From positions 1 to 64,000 of the forward strand of contig JAOUHU010000007.1 of the NCBI GenBank assembly GCA_029884455.1: a DNA stretch of 64,000 nt. The letters run 5' to 3'. The stretch's first letter is position 1; each line of letters opens with the position of its first letter. Made by a program: the position numbers and the translations under genes. Below are positions 44,640-54,042 of the stretch, piece after piece. The notes beneath the pieces are model-generated. The model did not search any database and was not told the origin of the DNA. It worked only from the letters and a program-made list of their open reading frames with translations. The stretch comes from Gammaproteobacteria bacterium. GTDB taxonomy: Bacteria; Pseudomonadota; Gammaproteobacteria; Steroidobacterales; Woeseiaceae.

Positions 44640-45317
44640 ATGGAATTCAAAGGACCCGAGGTCGCCGACCTCTTCGAGGTGCGCTGCATCAATATGGCGT
44701 ATCTTGAGTATCTGCGTAGCACGCATGGGGAAGCCCAGCGGCAAAGGTTGCCCGGCCGATTGCGCCCGGTGGTCGCAGCCCTGACCCAGCGGCAGGCGGA
44801 ACGACTGGCCAGCGTGCCATTCCTGCTGCTGACACTGAATGAGTCCGACGAGGCCTACTGGAGTCGTGTACGTGAGCAGTTGCCAGTGTGCGATCTGTTT
44901 GCAGTCGGCCAGGACCCGGTCAATCCGCTCGTTCAAGTGGTGGTCTCAGCGCTCGGATTTCAGTGGCAGTTGTCCCGCAAAAACCCTTATGCGGCGCGAC
45001 TTGTCGGTGGCGCATGTCTGGAATGGTGCGAGCAACTTGCAGCGTGCAGTCTTTTGCGCGTATTGCAGTGTGCTGTCGACTGCCAGCGATTCGTCGCACC
45101 ACGGCAGCCAGGCAACGAAATGCTCTGGACACGACTGTTGGGAGCGGGCCTGAGCTCCGCCGACGACGTGCGACGCGCGGCGCACCTGGCGGCACTTCAG
45201 CTGGTGCTGGCGCCCGTACATGCGATGGCGGGGCGCCAGTTGCGATCCGCTGCGTGCCACGCGTCCGTTCCGGTGCTTGAGATTCGCGGCGCCTGCAGTG
45301 TACGCGACAACAACTAA
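44640..45317 (+). CDS. FlhD-like protein with long C-terminal extension
   Basis: A 225-residue protein starting at ATG 44640 with AGGAG eight bases upstream. Residues 1-85 resemble FlhD: I-N-M-A-Y-L-E-Y-L (FlhD I-N-L-S-Y-L-L-L-A) followed, after a basic helix and gap, by V-A-A-L-T-Q-R-Q-A-E-R-L-A (FlhD L-A-A-L-T-L-P-Q-M-V-K-L-A) and a short strand ending in L-L-T-L-N. The other 140 residues are helical, cysteine-containing and unfamiliar. FlhD normally has about 115 residues and no such extension. The resemblance is weak by eye but gains weight from the divergent FlhC-like gene. The alternative is an unrelated helical regulator. Confidence 0.55.
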   Translation: MEFKGPEVADLFEVRCINMAYLEYLRSTHGEAQRQRLPGRLRPVVAALTQRQAERLASVPFLLLTLNESDEAYWSRVREQLPVCDLFAVGQDPVNPLVQVVVSALGFQWQLSRKNPYAARLVGGACLEWCEQLAACSLLRVLQCAVDCQRFVAPRQPGNEMLWTRLLGAGLSSADDVRRAAHLAALQLVLAPVHAMAGRQLRSAACHASVPVLEIRGACSVRDNN

Positions 45318-45363
45318 GTCACTGTGACGGGTGGCGCGCGGCGTGGGTACAATACGCCGCCTT

Positions 45364-46305
45364 ATGACCGCACTCACCATCAGGAATCTAAGCAAGACCT
45401 ACGCCAACGGCAATGTCGCCCTGAAGGGCATCGATCTTGTTGTCGAAGCCGGCGACTTTTACGCCTTGCTTGGCCCGAATGGTGCGGGCAAGACTACGGC
45501 GATCGGCATTGTGACCTCGCTGGTCAACAAGAGTGGCGGCGACGTAGAGATATTTGGTCATAGCATCGATACCGACCTCGAAGCTGCCAAGTCCTGCATC
45601 GGCCTGGTGCCCCAGGAAATTAATCTCAATCTCTGGGACAGCGTCTATAACATCGTGCTGAACCAGGCCGGTTACTATGGACTGCCGCGGCGCCTTGCGC
45701 AGCAGCGCACCGAGAAGTATTTGCAGGCGATGCGACTTTGGGACCGACGCCGGCAGGCGGCCCGCAGCCTGTCTGGTGGCATGAAGCGCCGGTTGATGAT
45801 AGCCCGCGCGCTGGTCCACGAACCGAAACTACTTATTCTTGACGAGCCGACCGCGGGTGTCGATATCGAAATTCGACGATCGATGTGGGACTACTTGCGC
45901 GAAATCAATGCGGCAGGCACGACCATCATCCTCACCACGCACTACCTTGAAGAGGCTGAGTCACTTTGCCGTCATGTGGCGATTATTGACGAAGGCCGGA
46001 TCATCGAAGATGCGCCAATGAAAACGGTCTTGCGGAAATTGCAGCGTGAGGTTTTTGTGCTGAGTCTCGAGGAACCGATTTCTGCCGCCCCGGCACTCGA
46101 CGGCTTCGAGGCAAGGCTGCTTGATAATCTGGAGCTGGAAGTCGCCAAGGGACCGGCGCGAAGTATGAATGAACTGTTCGCGCAGCTGGCGCAGCAAAAT
46201 ATTCGCGTTCTCAGCTTGCGCAACAAGGCCAATCGCCTTGAAGAACTGTTCATGCGCCTGGTCGAGAACAAGGACGTGGCCCGAACACAGGCGGTCGCAC
46301 CTTGA
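45364..46305 (+). CDS. ABC-2 type exporter ATPase (YadG-like)
   Basis: A 313-residue ATPase. ATG 45364 fits the M-T-A-L-T-I-R-N-L-S-K-T-Y start; the frame is open 33 bases upstream. Walker A is G-P-N-G-A-G-K-T-T, the signature L-S-G-G-M-K-R-R-L, Walker B L-L-I-L-D-E-P-T-A-G-V-D, and the switch T-T-H-Y-L-E-E-A. The C-terminal 80 residues are the regulatory tail of the DRA family. The permease gene overlaps its stop as TTGA. The pair matches E. coli YadG/YadH, whose substrate is not established. Confidence 0.95.
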   Translation: MTALTIRNLSKTYANGNVALKGIDLVVEAGDFYALLGPNGAGKTTAIGIVTSLVNKSGGDVEIFGHSIDTDLEAAKSCIGLVPQEINLNLWDSVYNIVLNQAGYYGLPRRLAQQRTEKYLQAMRLWDRRRQAARSLSGGMKRRLMIARALVHEPKLLILDEPTAGVDIEIRRSMWDYLREINAAGTTIILTTHYLEEAESLCRHVAIIDEGRIIEDAPMKTVLRKLQREVFVLSLEEPISAAPALDGFEARLLDNLELEVAKGPARSMNELFAQLAQQNIRVLSLRNKANRLEELFMRLVENKDVARTQAVAP

Positions 46306-47075
46306 ACATCGCGCTGAACCTGATCGCCATGCGGACCATCGTGCGCAAGGAAGTCGTACGTGTGTTGCGCATCTGGGTGCAAACGATCGTGCCGCCAGCG
46401 ATTACGATGACCCTCTATTTCATTATTTTCGGCAGGCTGATCGGCAGCCGCATCGGCAGCATGGATGGTTTTGATTACATGCAATACATTGCGCCGGGCC
46501 TGATAATGATGGCGGTCATTACTAACTCGTATGGCAACGTGGTGTCATCTTTCTTTGCCGCGAAGTTCGGCCGACATATCGAGGAAATGCTGGTATCGCC
46601 GATGGCGAACGCGAGCATCGTGATCGGTCACGTAGCCGGGGGTGTGCTGCGTGGCATACTGGTAGGCGCCCTGGTCACCATGATCGCACTGTTCTTTACG
46701 GACCTCAGCCTCAGACATCCACTGATCACGATTTCAATCGTGCTGTTATCGTCGACCGTGTTCTCCCTGGCGGGGTTTATCAATGCCGTATTCGCACGCA
46801 AGTTTGATGATATCTCGATCATTCCGACTTTCGTCCTGACGCCATTAACCTATCTCGGCGGCGTGTTTTACTCGATTTCGCTGTTGCCGGACTTCTGGCA
46901 AAAAGTCTCTTTGGCTAACCCGATTCTGTACATGGTCAACGCGTTTCGTTACGGCATTCTTGGTGTTGCGGATATCAGCATTGCTGTGGCTTACGGCATC
47001 CTGATCGGTTTCATCACGGTGTTATTCATCGTTTGCCTGGCGTTGATGCGGCGCGGTGTCGGCATCCGGGAATAG
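46302..47075 (+). CDS. ABC-2 type exporter permease (YadH-like)
   Basis: A 257-residue permease starting at TTG in a TTGA overlap; this start gives the same N-terminal length as E. coli YadH. An ATG at 46329 is the alternative. It has six membrane helices, and several stretches are close to YadH: R-I-W-V-Q-T, I-T-M-T-L-Y-F-I-I-F-G, G-S-R-I-G-x-M and F-V-L-T-P-L-T-Y-L-G-G-V-F-Y-S. With the ATPase it forms an inner-membrane exporter. Confidence 0.95.
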   Translation: MNIALNLIAMRTIVRKEVVRVLRIWVQTIVPPAITMTLYFIIFGRLIGSRIGSMDGFDYMQYIAPGLIMMAVITNSYGNVVSSFFAAKFGRHIEEMLVSPMANASIVIGHVAGGVLRGILVGALVTMIALFFTDLSLRHPLITISIVLLSSTVFSLAGFINAVFARKFDDISIIPTFVLTPLTYLGGVFYSISLLPDFWQKVSLANPILYMVNAFRYGILGVADISIAVAYGILIGFITVLFIVCLALMRRGVGIRE

Positions 47076-47086
47076 GCACAGGACAC

Positions 47087-47740
47087 ATGTGCGGCCGATT
47101 CGCTTTTTATTCGCCGAGTGAGGCAACCGCAGCGTTGTTTGGTGTGGATACGTCGATTGAGCTGGAGCCTCGATACAATATAGCGCCTACGCAGGACATC
47201 GCGGCGATTCGCAATGCCGCAGAAGCCGGCCGCGAACTCGTGTTGTTGCGCTGGGGCCTGCTGCCGTTCTGGGCCAAAGACCCGTCAATCGGTAATCGCA
47301 TGATCAATGCGCGCGCCGAAACGGTGGCCGAGAAACCTTCATTCCGTGCTGCGTATAAGCACCGCCGTTGCCTCGTGCTCGCCGATGGCTTCTACGAATG
47401 GAAGCTCGAGAACGGTACCAAGACACCCTATTTCATCTCCTTGGCAAGCTCGGAGCCGTTCGCATTTGCCGGCCTGTGGGAAAACTGGCAGGACAAGGAA
47501 TCCGGCGCGAGCATTCAGAGCACCGCGTTAATCACCACTTCGGCAAACGAGTTCATGTCAGCAGTGCATGACCGCATGCCGATTATACTTTTGCCGCATA
47601 CGGCCGATCGTTGGCTCAGTGGCGACAATTCGGTGCTTCACGATGCGACTGTCGAAACTCCCGAGCTGCAGGCATGGCCAGTCAGTCGGCGCGTCAACAA
47701 TGCGCGCAACGACGATGCCGCACTGATTAACCGCGCGTAG
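47087..47740 (+). CDS. SRAP-domain abasic-site crosslink protein (YedK/HMCES)
   Basis: A 217-residue protein from ATG 47087, required because the catalytic Cys must be residue 2 (M-C-G-R-F-A). It also has R-Y-N-I-A-P-T-Q, R-W-G-L-L-P-F-W and N-A-R-A-E-T, and the active-site glutamate and histidine in D-G-F-Y-E-W and A-V-H-D-R-M-P. YedK/HMCES covalently caps abasic sites in single-stranded DNA and so protects them. The last 14 bases overlap the convergent DAK2/DegV gene. Confidence 0.96.
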   Translation: MCGRFAFYSPSEATAALFGVDTSIELEPRYNIAPTQDIAAIRNAAEAGRELVLLRWGLLPFWAKDPSIGNRMINARAETVAEKPSFRAAYKHRRCLVLADGFYEWKLENGTKTPYFISLASSEPFAFAGLWENWQDKESGASIQSTALITTSANEFMSAVHDRMPIILLPHTADRWLSGDNSVLHDATVETPELQAWPVSRRVNNARNDDAALINRA

Positions 47741-49586
47741 TCGTCGTTGCGAGACTGGCCGGGTCCAGTACGGGTTGAGTTGCAACCACGAGTGTGCCAG
47801 GACCGCCGTGAACACCGAGTGCGGTGCCCAGCTCGGTCGTCGACAGGCGCTCGATATTGGTGAGCTCGGAACGCAACACCTGTGCCAGCAATTCTGCCTG
47901 TTCCGGGCAAACTGCATGGCCAATCGAAACCCGTGTCGGTCCTGCAGCACGAATCTTCGCCGCAACGTGCCGGGCGAAACGCGCCGGGACATTGCGGCGG
48001 CCGAACAGGCAGGTGCTCAGTACGATTTTTCCAGCAGGTGACGTACGGATCACAGGAGTCATGCGCAGGCTGTCCGTGAGTAGTTTGACCCAGCGCTTGA
48101 TCCTGCCACCGCGCACCGCGTAGCTCATGTTTTTGAGCACGCCGTAGGTGTACGTAACCGGTATTTGCCGCGTGATCGCGGCCAGCGCCGTCTCGGCCGA
48201 CAGCCCCGCCGCCGCACACTCAGCCGCATATACGACCAGCAGGCCCTGGCCCATTGAGGCGTTAAGTGAATCGATTACGTGTACCTTGCCGTGGGCAGTA
48301 GTGCGGCTGGCCGCGGAACGTGCCGCCTCGTACGTGCCACTGGCACCGCTCGTCAGGTTGATCGAAATCACATCCGGATAATGGCTGGCGAGAAACTGGA
48401 ACTGGCGGCGAAAGTCTCCCGGTGCCGGCTGTGATGTGGTCGGATGATGCTCGCCACGCGCCAGCTCGGCATAGAATTCCGACGTGCTGATACTGACCTT
48501 GTCGAGATAGCCGCGTTCACCGAACTGGATACGGCAGGGCACCATGTGAATATCGAGTCGTTCCATGTCAGCATCGGATATGTCGGCGGCCGAGTCTGTA
48601 ATAACAGCGAAGTTACGGTTCGCTCGCGCCCCGCGCGGCTCGCCGGCGTGCCGCTGCGAGTCCAGGTCATCGGCCTTTTCGCCGCTGACGACACCGAAGC
48701 GGCGCGCCGCATCGAATACCTGCTGCACATCATTGACGTGGATATGGACCTTGGCCTTATGCCTGGATCCGGCGAGTACCAGCGATGTTCCGAGGCTCGC
48801 CATCGCCTGGCGCAATTTGCGACGGTCGATATTTTCGGCAGTCACAATGCATTCTGTGCAATAGCGGAAATTGTGATCATCGGCATCGTACGCCGGCATC
48901 GCCATGTCCTCGGGCGATTGCAACACCGACATATCGGGCAGTGGCGTAATCCTGCCATGCACGATGAAATCACTGATACCGGAGATCAGGTCGACAAACC
49001 CCTTTGCGCCCGCGTCAACCACACTGGCCTTACGCAGCGCATCAAGTTGCTGCGTGGTTTCTTGCAGTGCGCGTTCCAGGCCGGGCAATACGGCAGTGAA
49101 CAGAGCGCTAAAACTGCGTTGCCCGGACTCGGCGAGTTGCTTTTCCAGTCCCCCTGCAAATGCCGCGATCACGGACAGGATCGTACCTTCCACCGGATTG
49201 GACAGGGCGTCGTGCGCGTAGTCGCAACCGGCACGCATCGCCCTGGTAAAGGTGGCTGTCGTGAATCGCGTCAGGTTGCCGGCCGAGTCGCTGACGCCCT
49301 GGAAGAACTGCGCCATGATGGCGCCGGAATTTCCGCGCGAACCATCGAGCAGGGCGTCGGCCGTGGCGGCCAGCAGGGTACCCAGGTGCCTCTCACCAGG
49401 CTTTTGCAGGACGCCGAGCGCGGCCCCCAGGGACAGGCTCAGGTTTGTCCCCGTATCGCCGTCCGCAACCGGATAAACATTGATTTTATTAAGAAAAATC
49501 TGATCTGCGATGACGCTATGTATACCCGAGACCAGTGCCCGGCAGAGCATTTCTCCATCCACATGCGTGTCGACGGCGTCGTTCAC
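47727..49586 (-). CDS. Fusion of FakA-like (DAK2) kinase and FakB-like (DegV) fatty-acid-binding domains
   Basis: About 619 residues from GTG 49586, which has GAGG seven bases upstream; the longer frame to 49703 would run into gspB. Residues 1-310 are a DAK2-type kinase with D-G-D-T-G-T-N at 42-48 and G-S-R-G-N-S-G near 95. Residues about 325-619 are a DegV domain, starting A-V-I-T-D-S-A-A-D-I, with T-S-Q-P and the S-G-T-Y region that holds the acyl chain. In Gram-positive bacteria FakA phosphorylates fatty acids held by separate FakB proteins. One chain would have both functions. It follows gspB closely on the same strand. Confidence 0.88.
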   Translation of the reverse strand: MNDAVDTHVDGEMLCRALVSGIHSVIADQIFLNKINVYPVADGDTGTNLSLSLGAALGVLQKPGERHLGTLLAATADALLDGSRGNSGAIMAQFFQGVSDSAGNLTRFTTATFTRAMRAGCDYAHDALSNPVEGTILSVIAAFAGGLEKQLAESGQRSFSALFTAVLPGLERALQETTQQLDALRKASVVDAGAKGFVDLISGISDFIVHGRITPLPDMSVLQSPEDMAMPAYDADDHNFRYCTECIVTAENIDRRKLRQAMASLGTSLVLAGSRHKAKVHIHVNDVQQVFDAARRFGVVSGEKADDLDSQRHAGEPRGARANRNFAVITDSAADISDADMERLDIHMVPCRIQFGERGYLDKVSISTSEFYAELARGEHHPTTSQPAPGDFRRQFQFLASHYPDVISINLTSGASGTYEAARSAASRTTAHGKVHVIDSLNASMGQGLLVVYAAECAAAGLSAETALAAITRQIPVTYTYGVLKNMSYAVRGGRIKRWVKLLTDSLRMTPVIRTSPAGKIVLSTCLFGRRNVPARFARHVAAKIRAAGPTRVSIGHAVCPEQAELLAQVLRSELTNIERLSTTELGTALGVHGGPGTLVVATQPVLDPASLATTTTRG

Positions 49587-49605
49587 TGGGGCGCCTCGGC
49601 GGATG

Positions 49606-50220
49606 CTATTCGCGCGGCAACAGAAATGCCTGTCCCTGGTGCTCGAGAATAACGCCCTCAGGCGAAATCTCCCGGACCTCCGGACCCGCTTCGATGCGTG
49701 CACCTTCGCGATACTTGTTCATATTGATGAATACGAAGCGCTCCGCCGGCGCGTCACTGTAGACATGAATATCAAGGTGCAACTCGGGCAGGTTGACGGA
49801 GCCGGCAAGGCGCAGCTGGTCCAGCGTCGGCAGCCTTGGGCCCGCTTTATCAGCACTTGGCGGTTGCGGATCGGCAGGCGGTACCTGGCTGACCGCGGGC
49901 CGTTCGATAACGGCGCTTGCAACTTGTTCCTCGAAACTCGGCGTGGCTTTTTCGACAATGGCAGCAGGTGCAGCAATGGACGGCGCGACAGGTGCCGGTG
50001 TCGTGACCTCTGCGACGGGCTGCACAGAAGCATCGTCGCCGGGGCGCAGCAGTATGCCAAGCAGCACTGCAACATTGATCAGCAGCAGAGCTGCCAGCAG
50101 CCAGAGCCAGCGCAAGGGGTTACCTTCCTCTGCACTGTTCGGCACCCTGGAAAATTCGGCGCCACTTTGTTCTTGCCGTTCTGATTCAGATTTCTTCAAG
50201 GCGTCGAGTATGAACGACAT
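49606..50220 (-). CDS. gspB: GspB-like type II secretion assembly protein
   Basis: A 204-residue protein with short cytoplasmic start (M-S-F-I-L-D-A-L-K-K-S-E-x-E-R-Q), one membrane helix (about 37-58), a proline/alanine-rich periplasmic linker and a C-terminal domain (about 135-204) with L-P-E-L-H-L-D-I-H-V-Y-S and F-V-F-I-N-M-N-K-Y. This is the GspB/ExeB layout. With ExeA it places the outer-membrane secretin through peptidoglycan. The exeA gene is three bases upstream. No other T2SS genes are in the window. Confidence 0.93.
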   Translation of the reverse strand: MSFILDALKKSESERQEQSGAEFSRVPNSAEEGNPLRWLWLLAALLLINVAVLLGILLRPGDDASVQPVAEVTTPAPVAPSIAAPAAIVEKATPSFEEQVASAVIERPAVSQVPPADPQPPSADKAGPRLPTLDQLRLAGSVNLPELHLDIHVYSDAPAERFVFINMNKYREGARIEAGPEVREISPEGVILEHQGQAFLLPRE

Positions 50221-50223
50221 GAT

Positions 50224-51867
50224 CTACTCCTGCGCGAACTGTGGCGTGCTTAGCCGCGGTGTATTGTCGGCCGCAAGCAGCGTGTTGATGATTATCTGTG
50301 TCTGTTGCCCTGCCAGGCCGTCAACTTCGAGTCGCTGCTCGCGCTGAAACAAGCGCACCCGTTGTTCGAGTTCCTGGTCGTAAACGTCTGAGCTGAGTGG
50401 CTCCGCGCGGTACCGCGGGTCGATTGCCGCAAGGCTGGTACGCAACCAGACGACATTGCTGTTGCGCATACCCGGCGCGAGGGAAATCGCGCGGCCGTTC
50501 GGTGGCCGCCATAACAACAGGTAGTTGCCGTACCAGATTTCGGCCACTGCAGCAGCGTCATGGCTTACCGCCACGCCGCCGATCGACAGATGGGCCTGTC
50601 CTGCATCGATAGACCTGAGAACCACGTGATGCGGATGGCCCGAACTGTCGACGAGCTCGAGGATGGCGGGGTGATCCAGTTGCTGCAGGCCGCGCCACGA
50701 ACTGCGGTTCCTTAGGCAACTGTAACCGAGGGTCGCAGCATATTCGCAGCTGGGAATGGTGCTGGCCGGATCGAGTCCCCATAGGACGAACAGTTCCGCC
50801 AGTGCGGTTTCTTCGGTGGTTAATTGTTCCGCGATAGCGAGCTGTTCGCTCAGCGACACGTGGGACTCGACGACAGGCTGTGCCGTTTCGGGTGTCGCGG
50901 TCGCGACTGGCTCGGCAGCTACAGCCGGCTGGAGAGCCTGCTCTTCTTTTTGCGGCGGCAACCGGTCGTACAGCGACCAGAATCCGGAGCCGAGCAGTAG
51001 CAGTACGCCGGCGCTGATCGCAGGTACCAGCCAGCGCCGGCGCATTTTCAAATCAGGTTCGCCACTGATTTCCCGCGCAGCACGTCGCACCAGGCGCGCG
51101 TTCACTACGCGCCTGCCCTGGCTGTAAGCACCAAGCAAGGCCCGATCGCAGATCACATTGATCAACCGTGGTATGCCTTGCGAAAGCCGATACACGGTGC
51201 GTTTGGCACCGGCATCAAATACTTCGCCCAATGCGCCGGCAACCTGCAGGCGGTGTTCGATGTATTGGGCGGTTTCCTCGCGACTCAAGGGCTCGAGGTG
51301 GTAGCGACCCGTGATGCGTTGTGCGAGCTGGCGCAGATCAGTGCGCGCCAGAAGTTCACGCAATTCGGGCTGGCCTATGAGAATGATTTGCAACAGTTTC
51401 TGCTTCGAGGTTTCGAGATTTGTCAGCAGGCGAACTTCTTCGAGTACATCCGGCGCAAGATTCTGCGCCTCATCGACAACCAGGATGGTGCGCCGGCCCT
51501 CCGCGTGTGCCGCGAGCAAGTGGTGATTGAGGGCATCAATCAGTGCCTTGATGCTGCCGCGGGGCTGCGGAGGCGTAATGCCGAGTTCCTCGCAAATCGA
51601 TTCGAGGAATTCGTGCGCCGACAGTTGCGGATTCAGTACCACCGCGACGTCTGCGTTGCTCGGCATGCGATTTAGCAGCAGGGTTCGGCACAGCGTTGTC
51701 TTGCCCGTGCCGACCTCACCGGTCAACTGGATAAAACCGCCGCTTTCAGTAACACCGTACACCAGGTGCGCGAGGGCCTCGCCGTGACGCGCACTCATAA
51801 ACAGATAGCGCGGATCCGGCGTTATCGAGAACGGCTTTTCATTAAGCCCGAAAAAACTGCTGTACAT
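50224..51867 (-). CDS. exeA: ExeA/GspA-type AAA ATPase with peptidoglycan-binding domain
   Basis: A 547-residue protein. The AAA domain covers about 1-270 with Y-F-G-L-x-E-K-P-F-S-I-T-P-D-P, Walker A G-E-V-G-T-G-K-T-T and Walker B I-L-V-V-D-E-A-Q-N-L. A membrane helix lies at about 282-300, then an alanine/glutamate linker and a peptidase-C39-like/peptidoglycan-binding region ending with R-V-R-L-F-Q-R-E-Q-R-L-E-V-D-G. ATP use and wall binding let ExeA open a path for secretin assembly. GspB follows. Confidence 0.94.
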   Translation of the reverse strand: MYSSFFGLNEKPFSITPDPRYLFMSARHGEALAHLVYGVTESGGFIQLTGEVGTGKTTLCRTLLLNRMPSNADVAVVLNPQLSAHEFLESICEELGITPPQPRGSIKALIDALNHHLLAAHAEGRRTILVVDEAQNLAPDVLEEVRLLTNLETSKQKLLQIILIGQPELRELLARTDLRQLAQRITGRYHLEPLSREETAQYIEHRLQVAGALGEVFDAGAKRTVYRLSQGIPRLINVICDRALLGAYSQGRRVVNARLVRRAAREISGEPDLKMRRRWLVPAISAGVLLLLGSGFWSLYDRLPPQKEEQALQPAVAAEPVATATPETAQPVVESHVSLSEQLAIAEQLTTEETALAELFVLWGLDPASTIPSCEYAATLGYSCLRNRSSWRGLQQLDHPAILELVDSSGHPHHVVLRSIDAGQAHLSIGGVAVSHDAAAVAEIWYGNYLLLWRPPNGRAISLAPGMRNSNVVWLRTSLAAIDPRYRAEPLSSDVYDQELEQRVRLFQREQRLEVDGLAGQQTQIIINTLLAADNTPRLSTPQFAQE

Positions 51868-51888
51868 GATTACCAGAGTCTAACCCAT

Positions 51889-53055
51889 TCAGGGTCGATG
51901 CAAGGTCCGTGCGCGGCCGAGTGCGGCCGCCCCAAAGCGCTCCTGGATACGGTCCACGGCCGCATCGATTCGATCTGGCGCGGCGTCGTCCGCAGCGGCG
52001 AACAGGTCGCGTTGTTCCGCCGGGGACAGCTTGCTGCCACCCACACCAAGCAATCGGATCCGGGTGCCTGGGTTGGCTTCGAGCCACACCGCCAAAAGCT
52101 CCCTCGCGACGCTGAATATCTGCTCGGTACTGCTGCTCGGCGGTTGCTGGCTTTGCTGGCGCGTGAATGTCTGAAAATCGGCCTGGCGTATCTTGATCTG
52201 GATAGTGCCGGCCTGAAGTTGTGATTTGCGCAGGCGTCGTGCCGTGGTTTCGGCCAGTGCCAGTAATTCACGTTCCATGTCGCGCCGGTCACACAGGTCA
52301 ACGTCGAAGGTCTCTTCCGCGCTGATCGATTTTTCCTCGTGGTTCGCGACTACCGGGCGGTTGTCGATACCGGCGGCTCGCTCACGCGTACGTTGCGTGT
52401 AACGGCCGAAGATCGGTTCCAGAGTGCGGTCGGGCGCGAGCCGCAAGTCGGCCACCGTGCGAATCTGGACAGCGTGCAGCTTCGCCAGCGTCTGGCGCCC
52501 AATACCCGGAATTACGGATACCGGTAGCGGATCAAGAATCGTGCGGCAATTTTCGGCCGTGACTTCAACCATGCCATTGGGTTTCTCGAGATCGGAGGCG
52601 ATTTTCGCCACCAGTTTGTTCTCCGCGACGCCAATGGAAGCGGTCAGGCCGGTCTGCTCAAGTATGCGCCGCTTGATGGTGCGTGCAATTTTTGCTGCTG
52701 CACCGTGCAATGCACGACTGCCAGTTACATCGAGAAATGCTTCATCGAGTGATAGACCCTCGACCAGTGGCGTGTAGTCGTTGAATATTTCGAATATCCG
52801 TGTCGATTCCGCTTTGTAATGCGACATGCGAGGCGCGACTCGAATGAGTTCCGGGCAGCGGCGTCGAGCTTCGCTCATTGGCATGGCGGAGCGCACCCCG
52901 AATCGTCGCACCTCGTAACTTGCTGCAGCAACAACACCCCGGGTGTCGCCACCTACGACCACCGGCTTGCCGCGCAATTCCACGTTATCGCGTTGCTCGA
53001 TGGAGGCGTAGAAAGCGTCCATGTCGACGTGCAGAATTGCGCGTATTGCGCTCAC
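51889..53055 (-). CDS. dinB: DNA polymerase IV
   Basis: A 388-residue Y-family polymerase starting at GTG. The catalytic acidic residues lie in H-V-D-M-D-A-F-Y-A-S and S-L-D-E-A-F-L-D-V. The steric-gate Phe/Tyr, helix-hairpin-helix (I-P-G-I-G-R-Q-T) and little-finger domain are all there. It carries out error-prone translesion synthesis. No clear LexA box was seen upstream. It lies 11 bases after ispA, with which it is probably transcribed. Confidence 0.96.
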   Translation of the reverse strand: MSAIRAILHVDMDAFYASIEQRDNVELRGKPVVVGGDTRGVVAAASYEVRRFGVRSAMPMSEARRRCPELIRVAPRMSHYKAESTRIFEIFNDYTPLVEGLSLDEAFLDVTGSRALHGAAAKIARTIKRRILEQTGLTASIGVAENKLVAKIASDLEKPNGMVEVTAENCRTILDPLPVSVIPGIGRQTLAKLHAVQIRTVADLRLAPDRTLEPIFGRYTQRTRERAAGIDNRPVVANHEEKSISAEETFDVDLCDRRDMERELLALAETTARRLRKSQLQAGTIQIKIRQADFQTFTRQQSQQPPSSSTEQIFSVARELLAVWLEANPGTRIRLLGVGGSKLSPAEQRDLFAAADDAAPDRIDAAVDRIQERFGAAALGRARTLHRP

Positions 53056-53066
53056 CGTGGGTGCGC

Positions 53067-53957
53067 CTAGCTGCCACGCTCGACAATGAAGCGCGCCAGC
53101 CAGCGCAGTGATGCTGCGCCATCGCCGAAATCGTCAAGTCGTTGCAACGCACTTTGCAAAAGCTCGTCGCAGCGGCGACGTGCCTGCTCTACCCCGAACA
53201 GCCCCGGAAAAGTCGCTTTCCTGAGCCGTTCATCAGCTCCGGCCTGCTTGCCAATGATATTCGTGTCGCCCTCGACGTCGAGCAGGTCGTCTTTGATCTG
53301 GAACGCAATGCCGATGGTACGGCCAAAGGCATCGATCGCCGATAACTGCGGCTGCGGAACAGATCCTGCGAGCAGCGCTGGCGCAACTACAGCAGCATGG
53401 ATCAACGCCCCTGTTTTCATTGCGTACATCTGCTCAATTGCTTCCGCCGTCAGCGAGCGCCCTTCGGCGGCAAGGTCCAGCGATTGGCCGCCAGTCATGC
53501 CAATTGAACCACAGGCGTCGGCAACCAGCCGCAGCAGTCGAATGCGCGCTTCTGCCGGTGTATCGGGCGTGGCCGCGAGCACATCGAATGCCAGTGGTTG
53601 CATCGCATCGGCGGCCAGGATCGCAGTGGCTTCGTCATACTTGCGATGCAGGGTCGGCTTGCCGCGACGCAGATCGTCATTGTCCATTGCGGGCAGGTCA
53701 TCATGGACAAGTGAGAACGCATGTAGCAGCTCGATCGCCGCGGCCGGCGCATCGAGAATATGCTCGTTTACCTGCAGGCATTCACCGGCGGCATACACCA
53801 GCAGCGGTCGCACGCGCTTGCCGCCATTGAAGATGGCGTAACGCATCGCCTCGTGCAATATGCGTGGTGCCCGCGTAACCGGCGGTAACACAGCGTCCAG
53901 TTTTTGAGCAACACGTTCGTTATAGTGCGCGATCCGGTTCTCAAATGCTGCTGGCAA
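53067..53957 (-). CDS. ispA: Farnesyl diphosphate synthase (short-chain prenyltransferase)
   Basis: A 296-residue enzyme starting at TTG with GGAG six bases upstream. The first aspartate-rich motif is D-D-L-P-A-M-D-N-D-D and the second D-D-L-L-D, with G-G-K-R-V-R-P early and K-T-G-A-L in between. The residues before the first motif (A-F-S-L-V-H-D-D) and the size fit FPP synthase. It condenses IPP and DMAPP made by the divergent mevalonate operon. Its promoter region is shared with mvaD. Confidence 0.93.
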   Translation of the reverse strand: MPAAFENRIAHYNERVAQKLDAVLPPVTRAPRILHEAMRYAIFNGGKRVRPLLVYAAGECLQVNEHILDAPAAAIELLHAFSLVHDDLPAMDNDDLRRGKPTLHRKYDEATAILAADAMQPLAFDVLAATPDTPAEARIRLLRLVADACGSIGMTGGQSLDLAAEGRSLTAEAIEQMYAMKTGALIHAAVVAPALLAGSVPQPQLSAIDAFGRTIGIAFQIKDDLLDVEGDTNIIGKQAGADERLRKATFPGLFGVEQARRRCDELLQSALQRLDDFGDGAASLRWLARFIVERGS

Positions 53958-54042
53958 TGCTGGCTCCGACGGGCGTTGTTGTGAGCTTGATGAATCGACT
54001 AGCGTACACCGATTTGCGCCACCTTGCGCGCGGGTGCTGGGC

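Noticed and set aside
49587-49703. N-terminal extension of the DAK2/DegV protein
   Set aside because: It overlaps the end of gspB, is arginine-rich and unlike DAK2 sequence; GTG 49586 has a good ribosome-binding site.
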